A stretch of DNA of 57,818 nucleotides from Bordetella parapertussis. GTDB taxonomy: Bacteria; Pseudomonadota; Gammaproteobacteria; Burkholderiales; SG8-41. A program made the translations under genes and the position numbers. Positions 17,791 to 28,634 of this stretch are shown piece after piece; position 1 is the first letter of the stretch, and each line of letters begins with the position of its first letter. The notes beneath the pieces are model-generated. The model had not been told where the DNA came from, ran no database searches, and saw only the letters and a program-made list of their open reading frames with translations. The stretch is from positions 1 to 57,818 of the forward strand of contig CAMBCF010000011.1 of assembly GCA_945864585.1 (NCBI GenBank), in the 5' to 3' direction.

Positions 17791-18417
17791 CTAGGTCAGC
17801 GGGACCACAGCCACTTGTTCCTTGAACGCCGTACGAGCCGAAATTGACGCATACCAGCGGTCCAGGTTGGGCGTCTGCGGCCGCTCCGGAATCAACTGGA
17901 CATAGCGGTAGATCATGATGCCGACGGGGATGTCGCCGTAGGAAAAATCGTTCCCAGCGAGATACTGCGTCTTGCCTAGCTGAGCGTCCATGATTCTGGC
18001 TGCGGCAATAGTCTTTTCCTTGCCGGTCGCGATTGCCGCGGCGTCGCGTTTCTCGGCAGGCGTGCGGATCAGCCCCCAGAACACCGGTGTGATCGCGGGT
18101 CCCAGCACCGAGAGTTGCCAATCCATCCATTTTTGCGCCACAGCTCGTTCCCTGAGGTCGGCGGGCTCGAGCGTGCGGCTCGAGTGCTTGGCAGCGATAT
18201 AACGGACGATCGAGTTCGACTCCCATAACGTAAAACCATCCTCCTCTTCGAGCGTCGGCACCAGCGAGTTCGGATTTATCGCAAGATAGAATTCGTCCTT
18301 GGTCTTGCCAAAAGCGCCGCCGGCGTCGATGCGCTCGAACGGCAACTTCATTTCGCCGAGCGCCCAAATGACCTTCTGCACGTTCGACGAAGTATTGCGC
18401 CCCCAGATTTTCAGCAT
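17791..18417 (-). CDS. Glutathione S-transferase family protein
   Basis: A 208-residue GST. The thioredoxin-like N-terminal domain (1-80) has the NTSSNVQKVIWALGE active-site helix with Ser at the catalytic place, and PNSLVPTLEEEDGFTLWESNSIVRYIA with the cis-Pro and the Glu-Ser pair that hold glutathione. The helical C-terminal domain follows. I set the start at 18417, preceded by GAAGGA; a longer frame to 18546 adds residues that do not look like GST. The function is general conjugation or peroxide reduction; the substrate is unknown. It converges on nadC. Confidence 0.88.
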   Translation of the reverse strand: MLKIWGRNTSSNVQKVIWALGEMKLPFERIDAGGAFGKTKDEFYLAINPNSLVPTLEEEDGFTLWESNSIVRYIAAKHSSRTLEPADLRERAVAQKWMDWQLSVLGPAITPVFWGLIRTPAEKRDAAAIATGKEKTIAAARIMDAQLGKTQYLAGNDFSYGDIPVGIMIYRYVQLIPERPQTPNLDRWYASISARTAFKEQVAVVPLT

Positions 18418-18556
18418 AGCGTTCCTTCTCATTGATGTCAGTCCGTCGCGCCCGCGGAAGACTGGAATAGCGCCGTGAAGCGTTTGTAGCCGTCCATTCT
18501 TTGACGGGAGCGCCGCGCATTGGAAATCTAACACAATAATCACCAAATGCTACTCA

Positions 18557-18728
18557 TCAGGGGCATTCCCCAGGGTAAATTTGTCCTATGAAATTTATGA
18601 TAAAAATCAATGACGGTAGGGTGGGCACGCTTTTGTGCCCACGCGGATACCAAACCGCGTGGGCAGACGATAAACCTGTCTGCCCACGCTATTCTCTGAG
18701 AACAAATTTACCCTGGGGCATTCCCTGA
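18557..18728. repeat. MITE-like palindromic element
   Basis: A 172-bp non-coding element bounded by imperfect inverted repeats of about 29 bp (18557-18586 and 18700-18728), sharing the core CCCCAGGGTAAATTTGT. Inside lie nested hairpins built from GTGGGCA/TGCCCAC words (about 18618-18690). It fills the space between the GST and TPR genes. It has the form of a miniature inverted-repeat element; no second copy was seen in this window. Confidence 0.7.
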
Positions 18729-18781
18729 GCACCAGCGACGCGTATAATTTCCTCAGAAAAAATTGGCGGCGGAGATTCCTC

Positions 18782-20089
18782 ATGTTCGCAGACCGGTACG
18801 AGCTTCCTTTGTCCACGGCCTCCGTCGCCGCGCGCGACGCCTATGCTCAGGGCTGCGATCTGGCGCTGACCCTCTACCCCGGCGCGCTCGAGGCATTTGA
18901 CCGCGCCCTCGCCGCCGACCCCGGTTTCGCCCTCGCCCATGCCGGCAAGGCGCAGGTCCTGATGCGGGAAGGCAAGGCCGTGGCGGCGCGGGCGGCCCTG
19001 GCGGCGGCCAAGGACATGGTCGCCGGGCTATCGGCGCGCGAGACCGGTCATATAGCGTTCTTCGACCTCGCGTTCGCGGGCCGCACCGACGCCGCGATCG
19101 CCGCCTTGCACACACATCTGACGGCATGGCCGCGCGACGCGCTGATGGTCGCCAGCGCCGCCAACCCGAACGGCCTGATTGGCGGCTCCGGCCGCATCGG
19201 ACAGAAGCATCAGATTGCGTCACTGATGGACAGCCTCGCTCCGCATTACGGCGACGATTATTGGTTCCTGGCCTATCATGCAACGGCGCTGTCCGAGGAT
19301 GGCCAACTCGCCGCCGCCCGTCCGCTGATCGAGCGATCCGTGGCGCTGAACCCGAACAACGCGCATGCGGCGCACGGCTTCGCGCATGTTTGTTACGAGA
19401 GTGGCGATGCGGACACGGGCCGCGGCTTTCTGTCCTCCTGGCTCGCCACCTATCCGCGCGACGGCGCTTTCCACGGCCACTTGAGCTGGCATCTCGCGCT
19501 ATTCGAACTTGCGGCCGGGCATTGGCCGCAGGCGCTTCGGTTGTATCAGGACGCCATCACGGTCGATCGGCACAGCGGCGGGCCGCAACAGAAGATGACC
19601 GATGGGACAGCGTTTTTATGGCGTTCCGAACTGGCTGGTTATCCGCGCGACGCCGACTCCTGGCGTGCGCTGCACGAGTACGGGAACAGCGCGCTGCCGC
19701 GTCCCGGCGCCGGGCTCGCGGACCTGCACATCATCCTGACCCAGGCGGTCATGGGTGATGATGCCGCGCTCGACGCCCGCACCCGCCAGATGGAGGAGCT
19801 GGCGCGCGAGGGGCGTTACCCGTCCGGCTCGTACCTTCCGGCGCTGTCGCGCGGCTTCGTGGCGTTCGAACGCAGGGATTTTCCTGCGGCGATCGAGGCG
19901 CTCGCCCCGCTCGCCTTGGAAGATGAACGCATAGGCGGCAGCCGCGCGCAGCACGACCTGATCGAGTTCACGTTGTTGAAGGCCTATCTCAACGCGGGTC
20001 GGCTGGAGGCGGCGCGACACCTGCTTGGCGCGCGACGGCCTGGTGCTTCCGGCGTCGACGTCGCGGGGGTCGCGGCGGTGCATAGCTGA
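18782..20089 (+). CDS. TPR protein resembling the TTC38 family
   Basis: A 435-residue cytoplasmic repeat protein with no signal peptide. Helical TPR-like pairs recur, for example ALEAFDRALAADPGFALAHAGKA (34-56) and ARPLIERSVALNPNNAHAAHGFA near 180-200. The overall pattern (HGFAHVCYESGD, FHGHLSWHLALFELAAG, RRDFPAAIEALAPL) recalls tetratricopeptide protein 38, a conserved family of unknown function in alphaproteobacteria, actinobacteria and animals. A GGAG lies before the ATG. Codon use looks somewhat GC-richer than its neighbours, and the gene sits between a MITE-like element and a pseudogene, so it may have been acquired. It probably mediates protein contacts; the partner is unknown. Confidence 0.7.
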   Translation: MFADRYELPLSTASVAARDAYAQGCDLALTLYPGALEAFDRALAADPGFALAHAGKAQVLMREGKAVAARAALAAAKDMVAGLSARETGHIAFFDLAFAGRTDAAIAALHTHLTAWPRDALMVASAANPNGLIGGSGRIGQKHQIASLMDSLAPHYGDDYWFLAYHATALSEDGQLAAARPLIERSVALNPNNAHAAHGFAHVCYESGDADTGRGFLSSWLATYPRDGAFHGHLSWHLALFELAAGHWPQALRLYQDAITVDRHSGGPQQKMTDGTAFLWRSELAGYPRDADSWRALHEYGNSALPRPGAGLADLHIILTQAVMGDDAALDARTRQMEELAREGRYPSGSYLPALSRGFVAFERRDFPAAIEALAPLALEDERIGGSRAQHDLIEFTLLKAYLNAGRLEAARHLLGARRPGASGVDVAGVAAVHS

Positions 20090-20171
20090 CTTCGCTTTTA
20101 GTGCCCGTTTGGCGCAAGTTCTGACACAGTCTGTCAGAGCGGATCACAACTTTTGCAGCAAATCCAGACCC

Positions 20172-22097
20172 CTACGCTTCGCGTTTCACCAAGCCTCCCC
20201 ACCGCTCCAGCACTTGCGCCAGCGCGCCCGCGCTGAGGGGCTTGGTCACATAATCATCCATGCCCGAGGCCAGACAGGTTTCACGATCCCCCGCCATCGC
20301 ATTGGCCGTCTGTGCAATGATGATGTGCCGGGGATGGCCTTGTTTTTCGAGCTCGCGTATGACTGCCGTTGCCGCGAAACCATCGAGATTCGGCATGTGG
20401 CAATCCATCAGAATCAAATCGTAATGGTGTTGCTTAAGTGCCGGCCTCCACGCGGATGCTGACGCTGACACTGCCGCTGGTGGTGAACTTGATCGCGTTG
20501 CCCAGCAGATTGGACAGCGTCTGCGTTATGCGCCCCGGGTCGCCGCTCACGAGTGCGGGTACGTCTTCAGCATAGGCGCTGCTCAGCGCAAGATTTTTCT
20601 CGCGCGCCGATGCGGCGAACAATTGCAGGATCGACGCCACGCGCGAACGCAGATCGAATTCGATTTCCTCGATCTCCACTTTGCCCGCTTCGATTTTCGA
20701 GAAATCAAGAATATCGCTGACGATTCTGAGCAGGCTGTCGCCGGAATTGCGTATGACTTGAAGGTATTCCTGTTGTTCCGTGTTGAGCGCGGTCGCGGCC
20801 AGCAGACTGGCCATCCCCAGCACGCCGTTCATGGGGGTGCGAATTTCGTGACTCATGTTGGCGAGGAACTGCGAACGCACGCGCATCGCCTGCTCCGCCG
20901 CTTGTTTCGTCTGTGTCAGATTTTCCTCGGTGCGCTTGAGCTCGGAAATATCGGTGTAGGTGTTCACAATGCCCCACCGCGATTGGGCAATGTAGACTTG
21001 GTAATGATGCAATGTACATCGCGCCCGCTCGCCGTGGGCAGGGTGTAGTTAAATTGCCGGGTGCCCGGATTCGCCAATAAGTCCAGTTCAATACGCGCAA
21101 TCTCCTGCAGCACGGTTTGCCGGTTATGGCGTGATTCCCGCATCAAAAGATCTTTTCGATCAACCTCGAACAATTTTTCATACGCTGCATTGACGTAAGT
21201 GATTTTGCGATTGCTATCCCGCACCAGCACGGGTATCGGCATCGATTCCAGCAGCGCACCGGTGAGCGCAAGCGCTTCCTGTAAATGAATTTCGGCGTTT
21301 TTTCGCGCCGTGATATTACGCGCAATGCCACGCTACCCGGTGAAACGTCCGTCGGCATCGGTGCGCGGTTCACCGCTGATGCTGATGTAGGCGGTTTCGC
21401 GCGTGGGCGGCATATAACGCAATTCAAAATCGCGAAACGGCTCACCCGCATCGAGGCGGCGCTGGTGTTCGGTCCACGCCGCGTCTTCTTCGCGTCCCAG
21501 GTAAGCCTCGCGTGCGGTTTGCCCTATGAAGTCATCAGGACTTTGCCCGGACACCGCGCTCACGCCGGACGACATCAGCGTAAAACGATGCTGCGGGTCC
21601 TGCTCCCAGTACCAATCGGATGAAATACCGGTCAACGCGCGATAACGCGATTCGCTTTCACGCATACGATGATGAGCGAGTGCGCTTTGGTTAAACAATT
21701 CGCTCATCAATCGGGTCAGGTGCTCGGCAGAGTGTTCATCCGCCGCAATCGGATCGCGTGTGTCTGCCGCCAGCATGCGATTGGCCATCGTGCGTATGGA
21801 ATCAATCAGTGTGCGCTGGCGTTCGGCATCGTCGCGCAGCCGCGTGTTGGCTTGCATCAGCTCGGCGGAACTGGCGGTCAAACTGCGCAGCCGCAGCTCC
21901 TGTGCGCGCTCGAACTGGCGGTAACATTCATTTACCATGTCGAGCAATTTAGGCAGGCCGTGCAGTGCTTGCAGCTGTTTGCCGTCGAGGTCTGTGCGCG
22001 CAGCAAGTTCGCGCAGACTCGCCAGCAGCGCAACTGCCTCTGCAGGCGCACCGGCGCTGAACACCTGCTGCAACTGCCGTGTAAGCATGGCGTGCAT
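20172..22097 (-). pseudogene. Hybrid sensor histidine kinase, decayed
   Basis: One ancestral gene is broken by at least three lesions. The N-terminal piece (22097-21333) holds a helical region and a PAS domain (RYRALTGISSDWYWEQDP) and ends in TAG (21335-21333) inside FTG-stop-RGIARNITARK. The frame continues through a second PAS (PVLVRDSNRKITYVNAAYEKLF). A frameshift near 20965-21010 leads to the HisKA part with the phospho-His in FLANMSHEIRTPMNGVLG and the N box NLLGNAIKFTTSG. A deletion near 20440-20470 then removes the G boxes of the ATPase domain and the start of the receiver; the remaining receiver has LILMDCHMPNLDGF and KPLS. The product cannot be functional. Confidence 0.88.
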
Positions 22098-22128
22098 CGA
22101 CTGGAAAATTATCCCCGTTTTTATTCAA

Positions 22129-23538
22129 TCAACGGCATTGCGCTTGAATGTAACGCTGCACCGCGCCGGTATCCGCCGCCATCACCTCAACACGTTGTGG
22201 CAGGTGCTCAAGGCCCAGGCAATTCGCAGGACAAGGCGGCTCGCGCCCCAATGCATCGCGTATGACGTCGGTGAATTTCACCGGCTGCGCGGTTTCAAGG
22301 CAGATCAGCGGCACGCCTGACTCCCGATATTCAAGTCCGACTTTGATACCATCCGCCGTATGCGTGTCGATCATCGTGCCAAAGCGCTGGTAGATGTCGC
22401 GTAGTGTCGCGATGCGATTCGCGTGCGTGCTGGAGCCGGAAACAAAACCGAACTCGCGTACTTTTTCGTGCAGCGGTGTGTCCGCCAGCCTGAATTCGCC
22501 GCCGCTATCAACGGTCTGCCACAAGCTGCGCAGCAACGCGCTATCCCGACCGGTCAAATCAAAAATAAAGCGCTCGAAATTCGACGCTCTGGAGATATCC
22601 ATCGATGGGCTGGAAGTTTGATGTACTTCGGCGGCGGCGCGCGGGCGATAGCGTCCGCTGCGAAAAAACTCGTCCAGCACATTGTTCTCATTCGTCGCCA
22701 GGATCAAGCGGCGTATCGGAAGCCCCATCATGCGTGCAATGTGGCCGGCGAGTATGTTGCCAAAATTGCCTGTCGGCACGGCAAACGAAACCTGTTCAGT
22801 GTCGTTTGTGGTGGCTGCGAAATAGCCCTTGAAGTAGTAAACAATCTGCGCGGCGACGCGCGCCCAGTTGATCGAATTCACCGTGCCGATGTGATAGCGG
22901 TTCTTGAACGGCTCGTCGTTCGACACCTGTTTCACAATATCCTGACAGTCATCGAACACGCCGGTGATGGCGATGTTGAAAATATTCGGATCGGTGAGGC
23001 TGTACATTTGCGCCGTCTGAAAGCGGCTCATTTTTCCCAGCGGCGAGAGCATGAATACTCGCACGCCGCGCTTGCCGCGCAGCGCATATTCGGCGGCCGA
23101 ACCGGTATCGCCGGAGGTGGCGCCAAGGATATTCAATTCACTATGATTTTCCGCCAATACATACTCGAACAGATTGCCAAGCAACTGCATCGCCACATCC
23201 TTGAACGCCAGCGTCGGTCCGTTGGACAGTTGCAGCAGGTGCAGACCGGGTTCCAGTGTCTTCAGCGGCGTGATGTCTTCGCTGCCGAATACGCTGGCGG
23301 TGTAGGTGTTGTCGATCAGCCGCTTGAGATCAAGCGCCGGGATGTCGTCGATGTAGCGCGACAGAATATCAAACGCCAGATCGCGATAGTTCAGCTTGCG
23401 CAGTCGCGCCAGATCTGCGCTCGTATACCGGGGATAAGATTCCGGCAGCGCCAAGCCACCGTCCGTGGCCAACCCTTCCAGCAAAATTTCGCGAAATGTG
23501 CGGCGCGGCATGCCACCGCGGGTGCTGATGTAATGCAT
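22129..23538 (-). CDS. thrC: Threonine synthase
   Basis: A 469-residue PLP enzyme converting O-phosphohomoserine to threonine. The PLP lysine is K113 in GPTLAFKDVAMQ; the phosphate-binding loop is ATSGDTGSAAEYAL, and PTGNFGNILAG follows. The opening MHYISTRGG and the length are those of the longer (class I, E. coli-like) form. It lies downstream of hom on the same strand, with 95 bp between that hold a hairpin repeat, so it is the third gene of the alaC-hom-thrC order seen in many betaproteobacteria. Confidence 0.95.
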   Translation of the reverse strand: MHYISTRGGMPRRTFREILLEGLATDGGLALPESYPRYTSADLARLRKLNYRDLAFDILSRYIDDIPALDLKRLIDNTYTASVFGSEDITPLKTLEPGLHLLQLSNGPTLAFKDVAMQLLGNLFEYVLAENHSELNILGATSGDTGSAAEYALRGKRGVRVFMLSPLGKMSRFQTAQMYSLTDPNIFNIAITGVFDDCQDIVKQVSNDEPFKNRYHIGTVNSINWARVAAQIVYYFKGYFAATTNDTEQVSFAVPTGNFGNILAGHIARMMGLPIRRLILATNENNVLDEFFRSGRYRPRAAAEVHQTSSPSMDISRASNFERFIFDLTGRDSALLRSLWQTVDSGGEFRLADTPLHEKVREFGFVSGSSTHANRIATLRDIYQRFGTMIDTHTADGIKVGLEYRESGVPLICLETAQPVKFTDVIRDALGREPPCPANCLGLEHLPQRVEVMAADTGAVQRYIQAQCR

Positions 23539-23569
23539 TACGAATAGAGCGCATCAGCGCCTAATACCC

Positions 23570-23607
23570 CCCCTCTCCCTCCGGGAGAGGGGCCGGGGGT
23601 GAGGGAG
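23570..23607. repeat. GGGAGAGGGG hairpin repeat between hom and thrC
   Basis: CCCCTCTCCC (23570-23579) and GGGAGAGGGG (23583-23592) form a perfect 10-bp stem with a 3-base loop, followed by CCGGGGGTGAGGGAGG. This type of sequence is dispersed in many proteobacterial genomes. Lying between two cotranscribed genes it may slow or stop transcription or shield the mRNA. Confidence 0.7.
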
Positions 23608-23633
23608 GCAGTTATGAGGTCTCCCTTACTCAC

Positions 23634-24947
23634 CTACTTATCCAATTCTTCCAGCCGTATACGCGTAACCTTATCCGCCACCACCGGCAGCGCTTCGATC
23701 CTGCCGATCGCCGTATTGACGTTTTTCTCCAGCGTGCGATGCGTCAGCATGATGATAGTGACCAGCGCTTCGCCTTCGTGCGGTTCTTTTTGCACCATCG
23801 CATCTATCGAAATGCCCAGATCGGCGAGGATACGGGTGATATCCGCCAGCACACCCGGCTTGTCCTGCACCCGCAGCCGCAGGTAGTACGAGGTTTCGAC
23901 TTCACCTATTGGCAGAATCGCGATGTCCGACAACTGATCGGGCTGAAACGCCAAATGCGGCACGCGATGCTCCGGGTCCGCGGTCATGGTGCGCGCGACA
24001 TCGATCAAATCGGCGACCACTGCGGAGGCCGTAGGCTCGGCACCCGCACCTGCGCCATAAAACATCGTCTGGCCCACGGCATCGCCTTTGACCAGGATGG
24101 CGTTCATTACCCCTTCAACATTGGCGATCAGGCGCTTGGCCGGAATCAAGGTGGGATGCACGCGCAATTCGATGCCGTTGGGCTTGCGCTTGGCAATGCC
24201 CAGCAGCTTGATGCGGTAGCCGAGTTCCTCGGCGTACTGTATATCTTCGCGCGTGAGTTTGGAGATGCCCTCGGTGTACGCCGCGGAGAACTGCATCGGT
24301 ATGCCGAATCCAATCGCCGCCATGATGGTGAGTTTGTGCGCGGCGTCCACACCCTCGATATCAAACGTCGGGTCAGCCTCGGCGTAACCGAGTTTTTGCG
24401 CCTGCTTCAGCACGTCATCAAAGCTCGCGCCCTTCTCGCGCATCTCCGACAAAATAAAATTCGAGGTGCCGTTGATGATACCGGCAATCCATTCAATGCG
24501 ATTGGCCGCCAGGCCTTCACGCAGCGATTTGATAATCGGCACGCCGCCAGCCACCGCCGCCTCGAATGCCACCATCACGCCCTGCTTTTGCGCCGCCGCG
24601 AAAATTTCATTGCCATGCTGCGCGAGCAACGCCTTGTTCGCCGTGACCACATGCTTGCCGTTTGAAATCGCCTTTAATATCAAGTGTTTGGAAATGCCCG
24701 TGCCACCGATCAATTCCACCACGATATCGATATTCGGATCATCGACCACGGCAAACGCATCGTCGATTACTTTTGCGCGCCCCTGAACGACGCTGTTGGC
24801 GCGCGTCAAATCTTTGTCCGCCACCACCGCGATGGCAATCGCCCTGCCCGCGCGGCGCGAGATTTCTTCGCGATTGCGTTCCAGTACTGTAAACGTGCCG
24901 CCGCCGACAGTGCCTATGCCCAACAGTCCGACATTAATCGGTTTCAT
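23634..24947 (-). CDS. hom: Homoserine dehydrogenase
   Basis: A 437-residue NAD(P)-dependent enzyme reducing aspartate semialdehyde to homoserine for threonine and methionine. The Rossmann motif is [11 protein letters not shown] (9-19); the catalytic domain has [11 protein letters not shown] and [19 protein letters not shown]. The C-terminal ACT domain (about 350-430, [26 protein letters not shown]) is the usual site of threonine feedback inhibition. Its start overlaps the end of alaC by four bases, so the two are translationally coupled; thrC follows. Confidence 0.96.
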   Translation of the reverse strand: MKPINVGLLGIGTVGGGTFTVLERNREEISRRAGRAIAIAVVADKDLTRANSVVQGRAKVIDDAFAVVDDPNIDIVVELIGGTGISKHLILKAISNGKHVVTANKALLAQHGNEIFAAAQKQGVMVAFEAAVAGGVPIIKSLREGLAANRIEWIAGIINGTSNFILSEMREKGASFDDVLKQAQKLGYAEADPTFDIEGVDAAHKLTIMAAIGFGIPMQFSAAYTEGISKLTREDIQYAEELGYRIKLLGIAKRKPNGIELRVHPTLIPAKRLIANVEGVMNAILVKGDAVGQTMFYGAGAGAEPTASAVVADLIDVARTMTADPEHRVPHLAFQPDQLSDIAILPIGEVETSYYLRLRVQDKPGVLADITRILADLGISIDAMVQKEPHEGEALVTIIMLTHRTLEKNVNTAIGRIEALPVVADKVTRIRLEELDK

Positions 24948-26128
24948 AACAACCCGTCTTTCCTGAACATTTCTTTAATCCCGCGCACCGCTTGCCGGGT
25001 GCGCGCCTCATTCTCAATCATGGCAAAGCGCACATGACCATCGCCGTAATGCCCGAAGCCGGTGCCGGGTGCGACTGCTATTTTTGCGTCCGCCAGCAGC
25101 TTCTTGGAAAACTCCAGTGAGCCCATTTTTTTATAGGCATCCGGTATCGGCGCCCACACGTACATGGTGGCTTTAGGTATATCCACCATCCACCCTGCCG
25201 CGTGCAGGCCCGCGCACAGCACGTCGCGGCGGTTTTGATAAGTCTGGCGCACTTCCGCCACGCAGGCCTGCGGGCCTTCAAGCGCGATAATCGAGGCCAC
25301 TTGTATCGGCGTGAAGGTGCCGTAATCATGATAACTCTTCATGCGGCCGAGCGCATTCACCAGATCACGGTTGCCGACCATGTAACCCACGCGCCAGCCG
25401 GCCATGTTGTAGCTTTTCGACATGGTGAAAAACTCCACTGCCACTTCTTTTGCACCCGGCACTTCGAGTATCGACGGTGCGCGGTAACCGTCAAACACGA
25501 TGTCCGCGTAGGCGAGGTCATGCACCACGTAAATATTGTGCTCGCGTGCAATCGCAATCAGCCGCTCGAAAAACGCCAGCTCAACGCATTGCGTGGTGGG
25601 ATTGCTGGGGAAATTAACAATCAGCATTTTGGGTTTGGGATAGCCGTCACGGATGGCTTTTTCCAGCGCATCGAAAAAATCAATGTCGGCCTGCATCGGC
25701 ACGTGACGGATATCCGCACCCGCAATCACCGGCCCGTAAATATGAATCGGATAACTCGGGTTCGGCACCAGCACAATGTCGCCGCGCTCCAGCGTCGCCA
25801 GCGCCAGGTGCGCTATGCCTTCCTTGGAGCCGATGGTGACGATAGCCTCGGTATCAGGATCGAGATCGACCTGGTAACGCGTTTGATACCAGTTGCAAAT
25901 GGCTTTGCGCAGGCGATGGATGCCTTTTGAAACCGAGTAGCCGTGGGTGTCCGGGCGCTGCACCGATTCGACCAGTTTATCGACTATGTGCTGTGGCGTG
26001 GGCCCGTCGGGATTGCCCATGCTGAAGTCGATCACATCTTCGCCGCGCCGCCGCGCCGCGAGTTTTAGTTCACCGGTAACATTAAACACATACGGCGGCA
26101 GCCGTTTGATTCGGGGAAACTCTTCCAT
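24944..26128 (-). CDS. alaC: Alanine-type aminotransferase AlaC
   Basis: A 394-residue class I/II PLP aminotransferase. K238 in [15 protein letters not shown] binds [13 protein letters not shown] and [12 protein letters not shown] carry the cofactor Asn and Asp/Tyr. The sequence is closest in pattern to AlaC/YfdZ, which makes alanine from pyruvate and glutamate. In betaproteobacteria this gene commonly heads a hom-thrC operon, as here (four-base overlap with hom). A promoter is expected in the 84-bp gap shared with the divergent Mth938-like gene. An aspartate transaminase role cannot be excluded. Confidence 0.9.
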   Translation of the reverse strand: MEEFPRIKRLPPYVFNVTGELKLAARRRGEDVIDFSMGNPDGPTPQHIVDKLVESVQRPDTHGYSVSKGIHRLRKAICNWYQTRYQVDLDPDTEAIVTIGSKEGIAHLALATLERGDIVLVPNPSYPIHIYGPVIAGADIRHVPMQADIDFFDALEKAIRDGYPKPKMLIVNFPSNPTTQCVELAFFERLIAIAREHNIYVVHDLAYADIVFDGYRAPSILEVPGAKEVAVEFFTMSKSYNMAGWRVGYMVGNRDLVNALGRMKSYHDYGTFTPIQVASIIALEGPQACVAEVRQTYQNRRDVLCAGLHAAGWMVDIPKATMYVWAPIPDAYKKMGSLEFSKKLLADAKIAVAPGTGFGHYGDGHVRFAMIENEARTRQAVRGIKEMFRKDGLL

Positions 26129-26212
26129 GAGCCTGTTTCAGGTTGATAACTTATGCGGTGTGTAAGCGTATAATTTTATCCGAGCAAGGAATTTCAAGCA
26201 AATCAAAAACTT

Positions 26213-26581
26213 ATGAAACTTCATCTGGCGCAGCAAAGCGGGCAAAACCGCTTCACGGGATACGGTGATGGTTATGTCGGAATTAACCACCAGCGCTACG
26301 AACATTCACTGGTGTTGACAGCGGATGCCATACACGACAGTTGGGGAGTGACCAGCGTAGACCTGATCGATGCCAGCGCAGTGGATTTTCTGCTTGCCCT
26401 GAAGCCGGAAATCCTGTTACTGGGCACCGGCGCCACGCATCGTTTTCCGGGGCCGGCAACCCTGCGCGAATTCGCGCGCACGCAAATCGGCGTCGAATCC
26501 ATGGCCACGCCAGCCGCGTGCCGCACCTTTAATATCCTGATGGCGGAAGGCCGCAATGTGATAGCGGCCGTGATCGTGTAG
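26213..26581 (+). CDS. Mth938-like domain protein
   Basis: A 122-residue single-domain protein. The stretch EILLLGTGATHRFPGPATLREF and the later ATPAACRTFNILMAEGRNVIAAVI match the Mth938/DUF498 fold, related to the mitochondrial complex I assembly factor NDUFAF3. The bacterial function is not settled; it is often a lone conserved gene in proteobacteria. There is no signal peptide. It is divergent from alaC and convergent with the deacetylase gene. Confidence 0.85.
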   Translation: MKLHLAQQSGQNRFTGYGDGYVGINHQRYEHSLVLTADAIHDSWGVTSVDLIDASAVDFLLALKPEILLLGTGATHRFPGPATLREFARTQIGVESMATPAACRTFNILMAEGRNVIAAVIV

Positions 26582-26611
26582 GCCGCAACGCGCAGCGGTT
26601 GCGGGCTGCGG

Positions 26612-27535
26612 TTACAGCCCCGCCAGTGCCTTCACATGCACTGCCGCGCTGCGCCCAAGCGCTCCCAATGCATAACCACCTTCGAGCATGGAAACAATGC
26701 GTCCATTAGCGAATTGGTCAGCCACCGCCTGCAGTTTTTCAGTGACCCACGCGTAATCGGCTTCAACAAAGTTGAGCATCGCCAGTTCATCTTCACGATG
26801 GGCGTCAAAACCCGCCGAGATAAACAGCATCTGCGGTTTGAAGGCTTCCAGCGCGGGCAGCCAGTGGGTTTCAACCGCTGCGCGGAATTCCCTGCCGCCG
26901 CTGCGCGCCGCCAGCGGAATATTCACCATGCGCGCCGAACGCCCTGTCGTGCCGCTGTACGGGTAAAACGGGTGCTGGAAGGTTGAAACCATCAACACCC
27001 GCTCATCCTCGCAAAAGGTTTCCTCGGTGCCATTGCCGTGATGCACATCGAAATCGACGATGGCTACGCGCTTAAAACCGTGATGTTCCAGCGCGTGCGC
27101 GGCGGCCACCGCGACATTATTGAACACGCAAAAACCCATGGCGCGCCCGCGCAGCGCGTGATGTCCCGGCGGACGCACACTGCAAAAGGCATTTTCGGCG
27201 CTGCCGGCGATCACCCGATCCGTCGCCAGCACCGCGGCGCCTGCCCCGCGCAGCGCCGCATCCAGTGTGTGTGTATTCATCGCGGTATCGGGATCCAGTT
27301 GCACCCAGCCTTCGCTGGGCGAGGCTTGTTCGATGGCGTTGAGATAGTCCGCCTCGTGTACGCGCTGCAACTGCGCACGCGTGGCCTTGGGCGCTTCGAC
27401 GCGCTCCAGGTGATCCATCAGACCGGAGGCGATCAGTTGATCCTCGATTGCCGCCAATCGCGCCGGACATTCGGGATGATGCGCGCCCATGTCGTGTAAT
27501 TGACAATCGCGGTGTGTGATAAAAAGTGTAGTCAC
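26612..27535 (-). CDS. Histone deacetylase-like (class II) amidohydrolase
   Basis: A 307-residue zinc hydrolase of the HDAC/acetoin utilisation superfamily. The catalytic His pair is H125-H126 (RPPGHHA), the zinc ligands D163, H165 (VDFDVHHGNGT) and D244 (SAGFDAH), and the C-terminal EGGY carries the transition-state Tyr. I set the start at the GTG at 27535 (VTTLFITHRDC), which fits family N-termini; the frame stays open far upstream but overlaps the divergent moxR gene. Bacterial members remove acetyl groups from small molecules, polyamines or proteins; the substrate here is unknown. Confidence 0.9.
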   Translation of the reverse strand: MTTLFITHRDCQLHDMGAHHPECPARLAAIEDQLIASGLMDHLERVEAPKATRAQLQRVHEADYLNAIEQASPSEGWVQLDPDTAMNTHTLDAALRGAGAAVLATDRVIAGSAENAFCSVRPPGHHALRGRAMGFCVFNNVAVAAAHALEHHGFKRVAIVDFDVHHGNGTEETFCEDERVLMVSTFQHPFYPYSGTTGRSARMVNIPLAARSGGREFRAAVETHWLPALEAFKPQMLFISAGFDAHREDELAMLNFVEADYAWVTEKLQAVADQFANGRIVSMLEGGYALGALGRSAAVHVKALAGL

Positions 27536-27643
27536 AGATGAACGCCGTAAACGGGCTTTGTTTCGCAATAAGCTCAAGCAGAATTCAGAACCGTATAATA
27601 CCGTTATGTACTCCTGTCCGGGGGCATCGTCGCATCGAATTTC

Positions 27644-28550
<907 letters not shown>

Positions 28551-28552
<2 letters not shown>

Positions 28553-28634
28553 GTTCAGGACTGAGGGCTGAGGACTGCGGTCCACCCCGACCTCAGCCCT
28601 CAGTTCCCAGTCCCTAGCCCTCAGTCCTGAACTC
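28551..28634. repeat. Palindrome filling the moxR-DUF58 gap
   Basis: An 18-bp perfect inverted repeat, GAGTTCAGGACTGAGGGC (28551-28568) and its complement (28617-28634), spans the whole gap from the moxR stop codon to the DUF58 start codon. A second partial partner, CCTCAGCCCTCAG (28591-28603), can pair with the same left arm, so two alternative hairpins are possible. No ribosome site is free between the stem and the ATG. Confidence 0.8.

Noticed and set aside
18418-18546. Longer N-terminus of the GST
   Set aside because: The thioredoxin-like domain begins at MLKIWGRNTSS, which has its own good ribosome site.
22423-23547. Long antisense frame over thrC
   Set aside because: It is a shadow of a highly conserved gene; the composition is not protein-like.
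23570-23607. Ordinary rho-independent terminator after hom
   Set aside because: The hairpin has no T run and its sequence is a commonly dispersed repeat, so I list it as a repeat.
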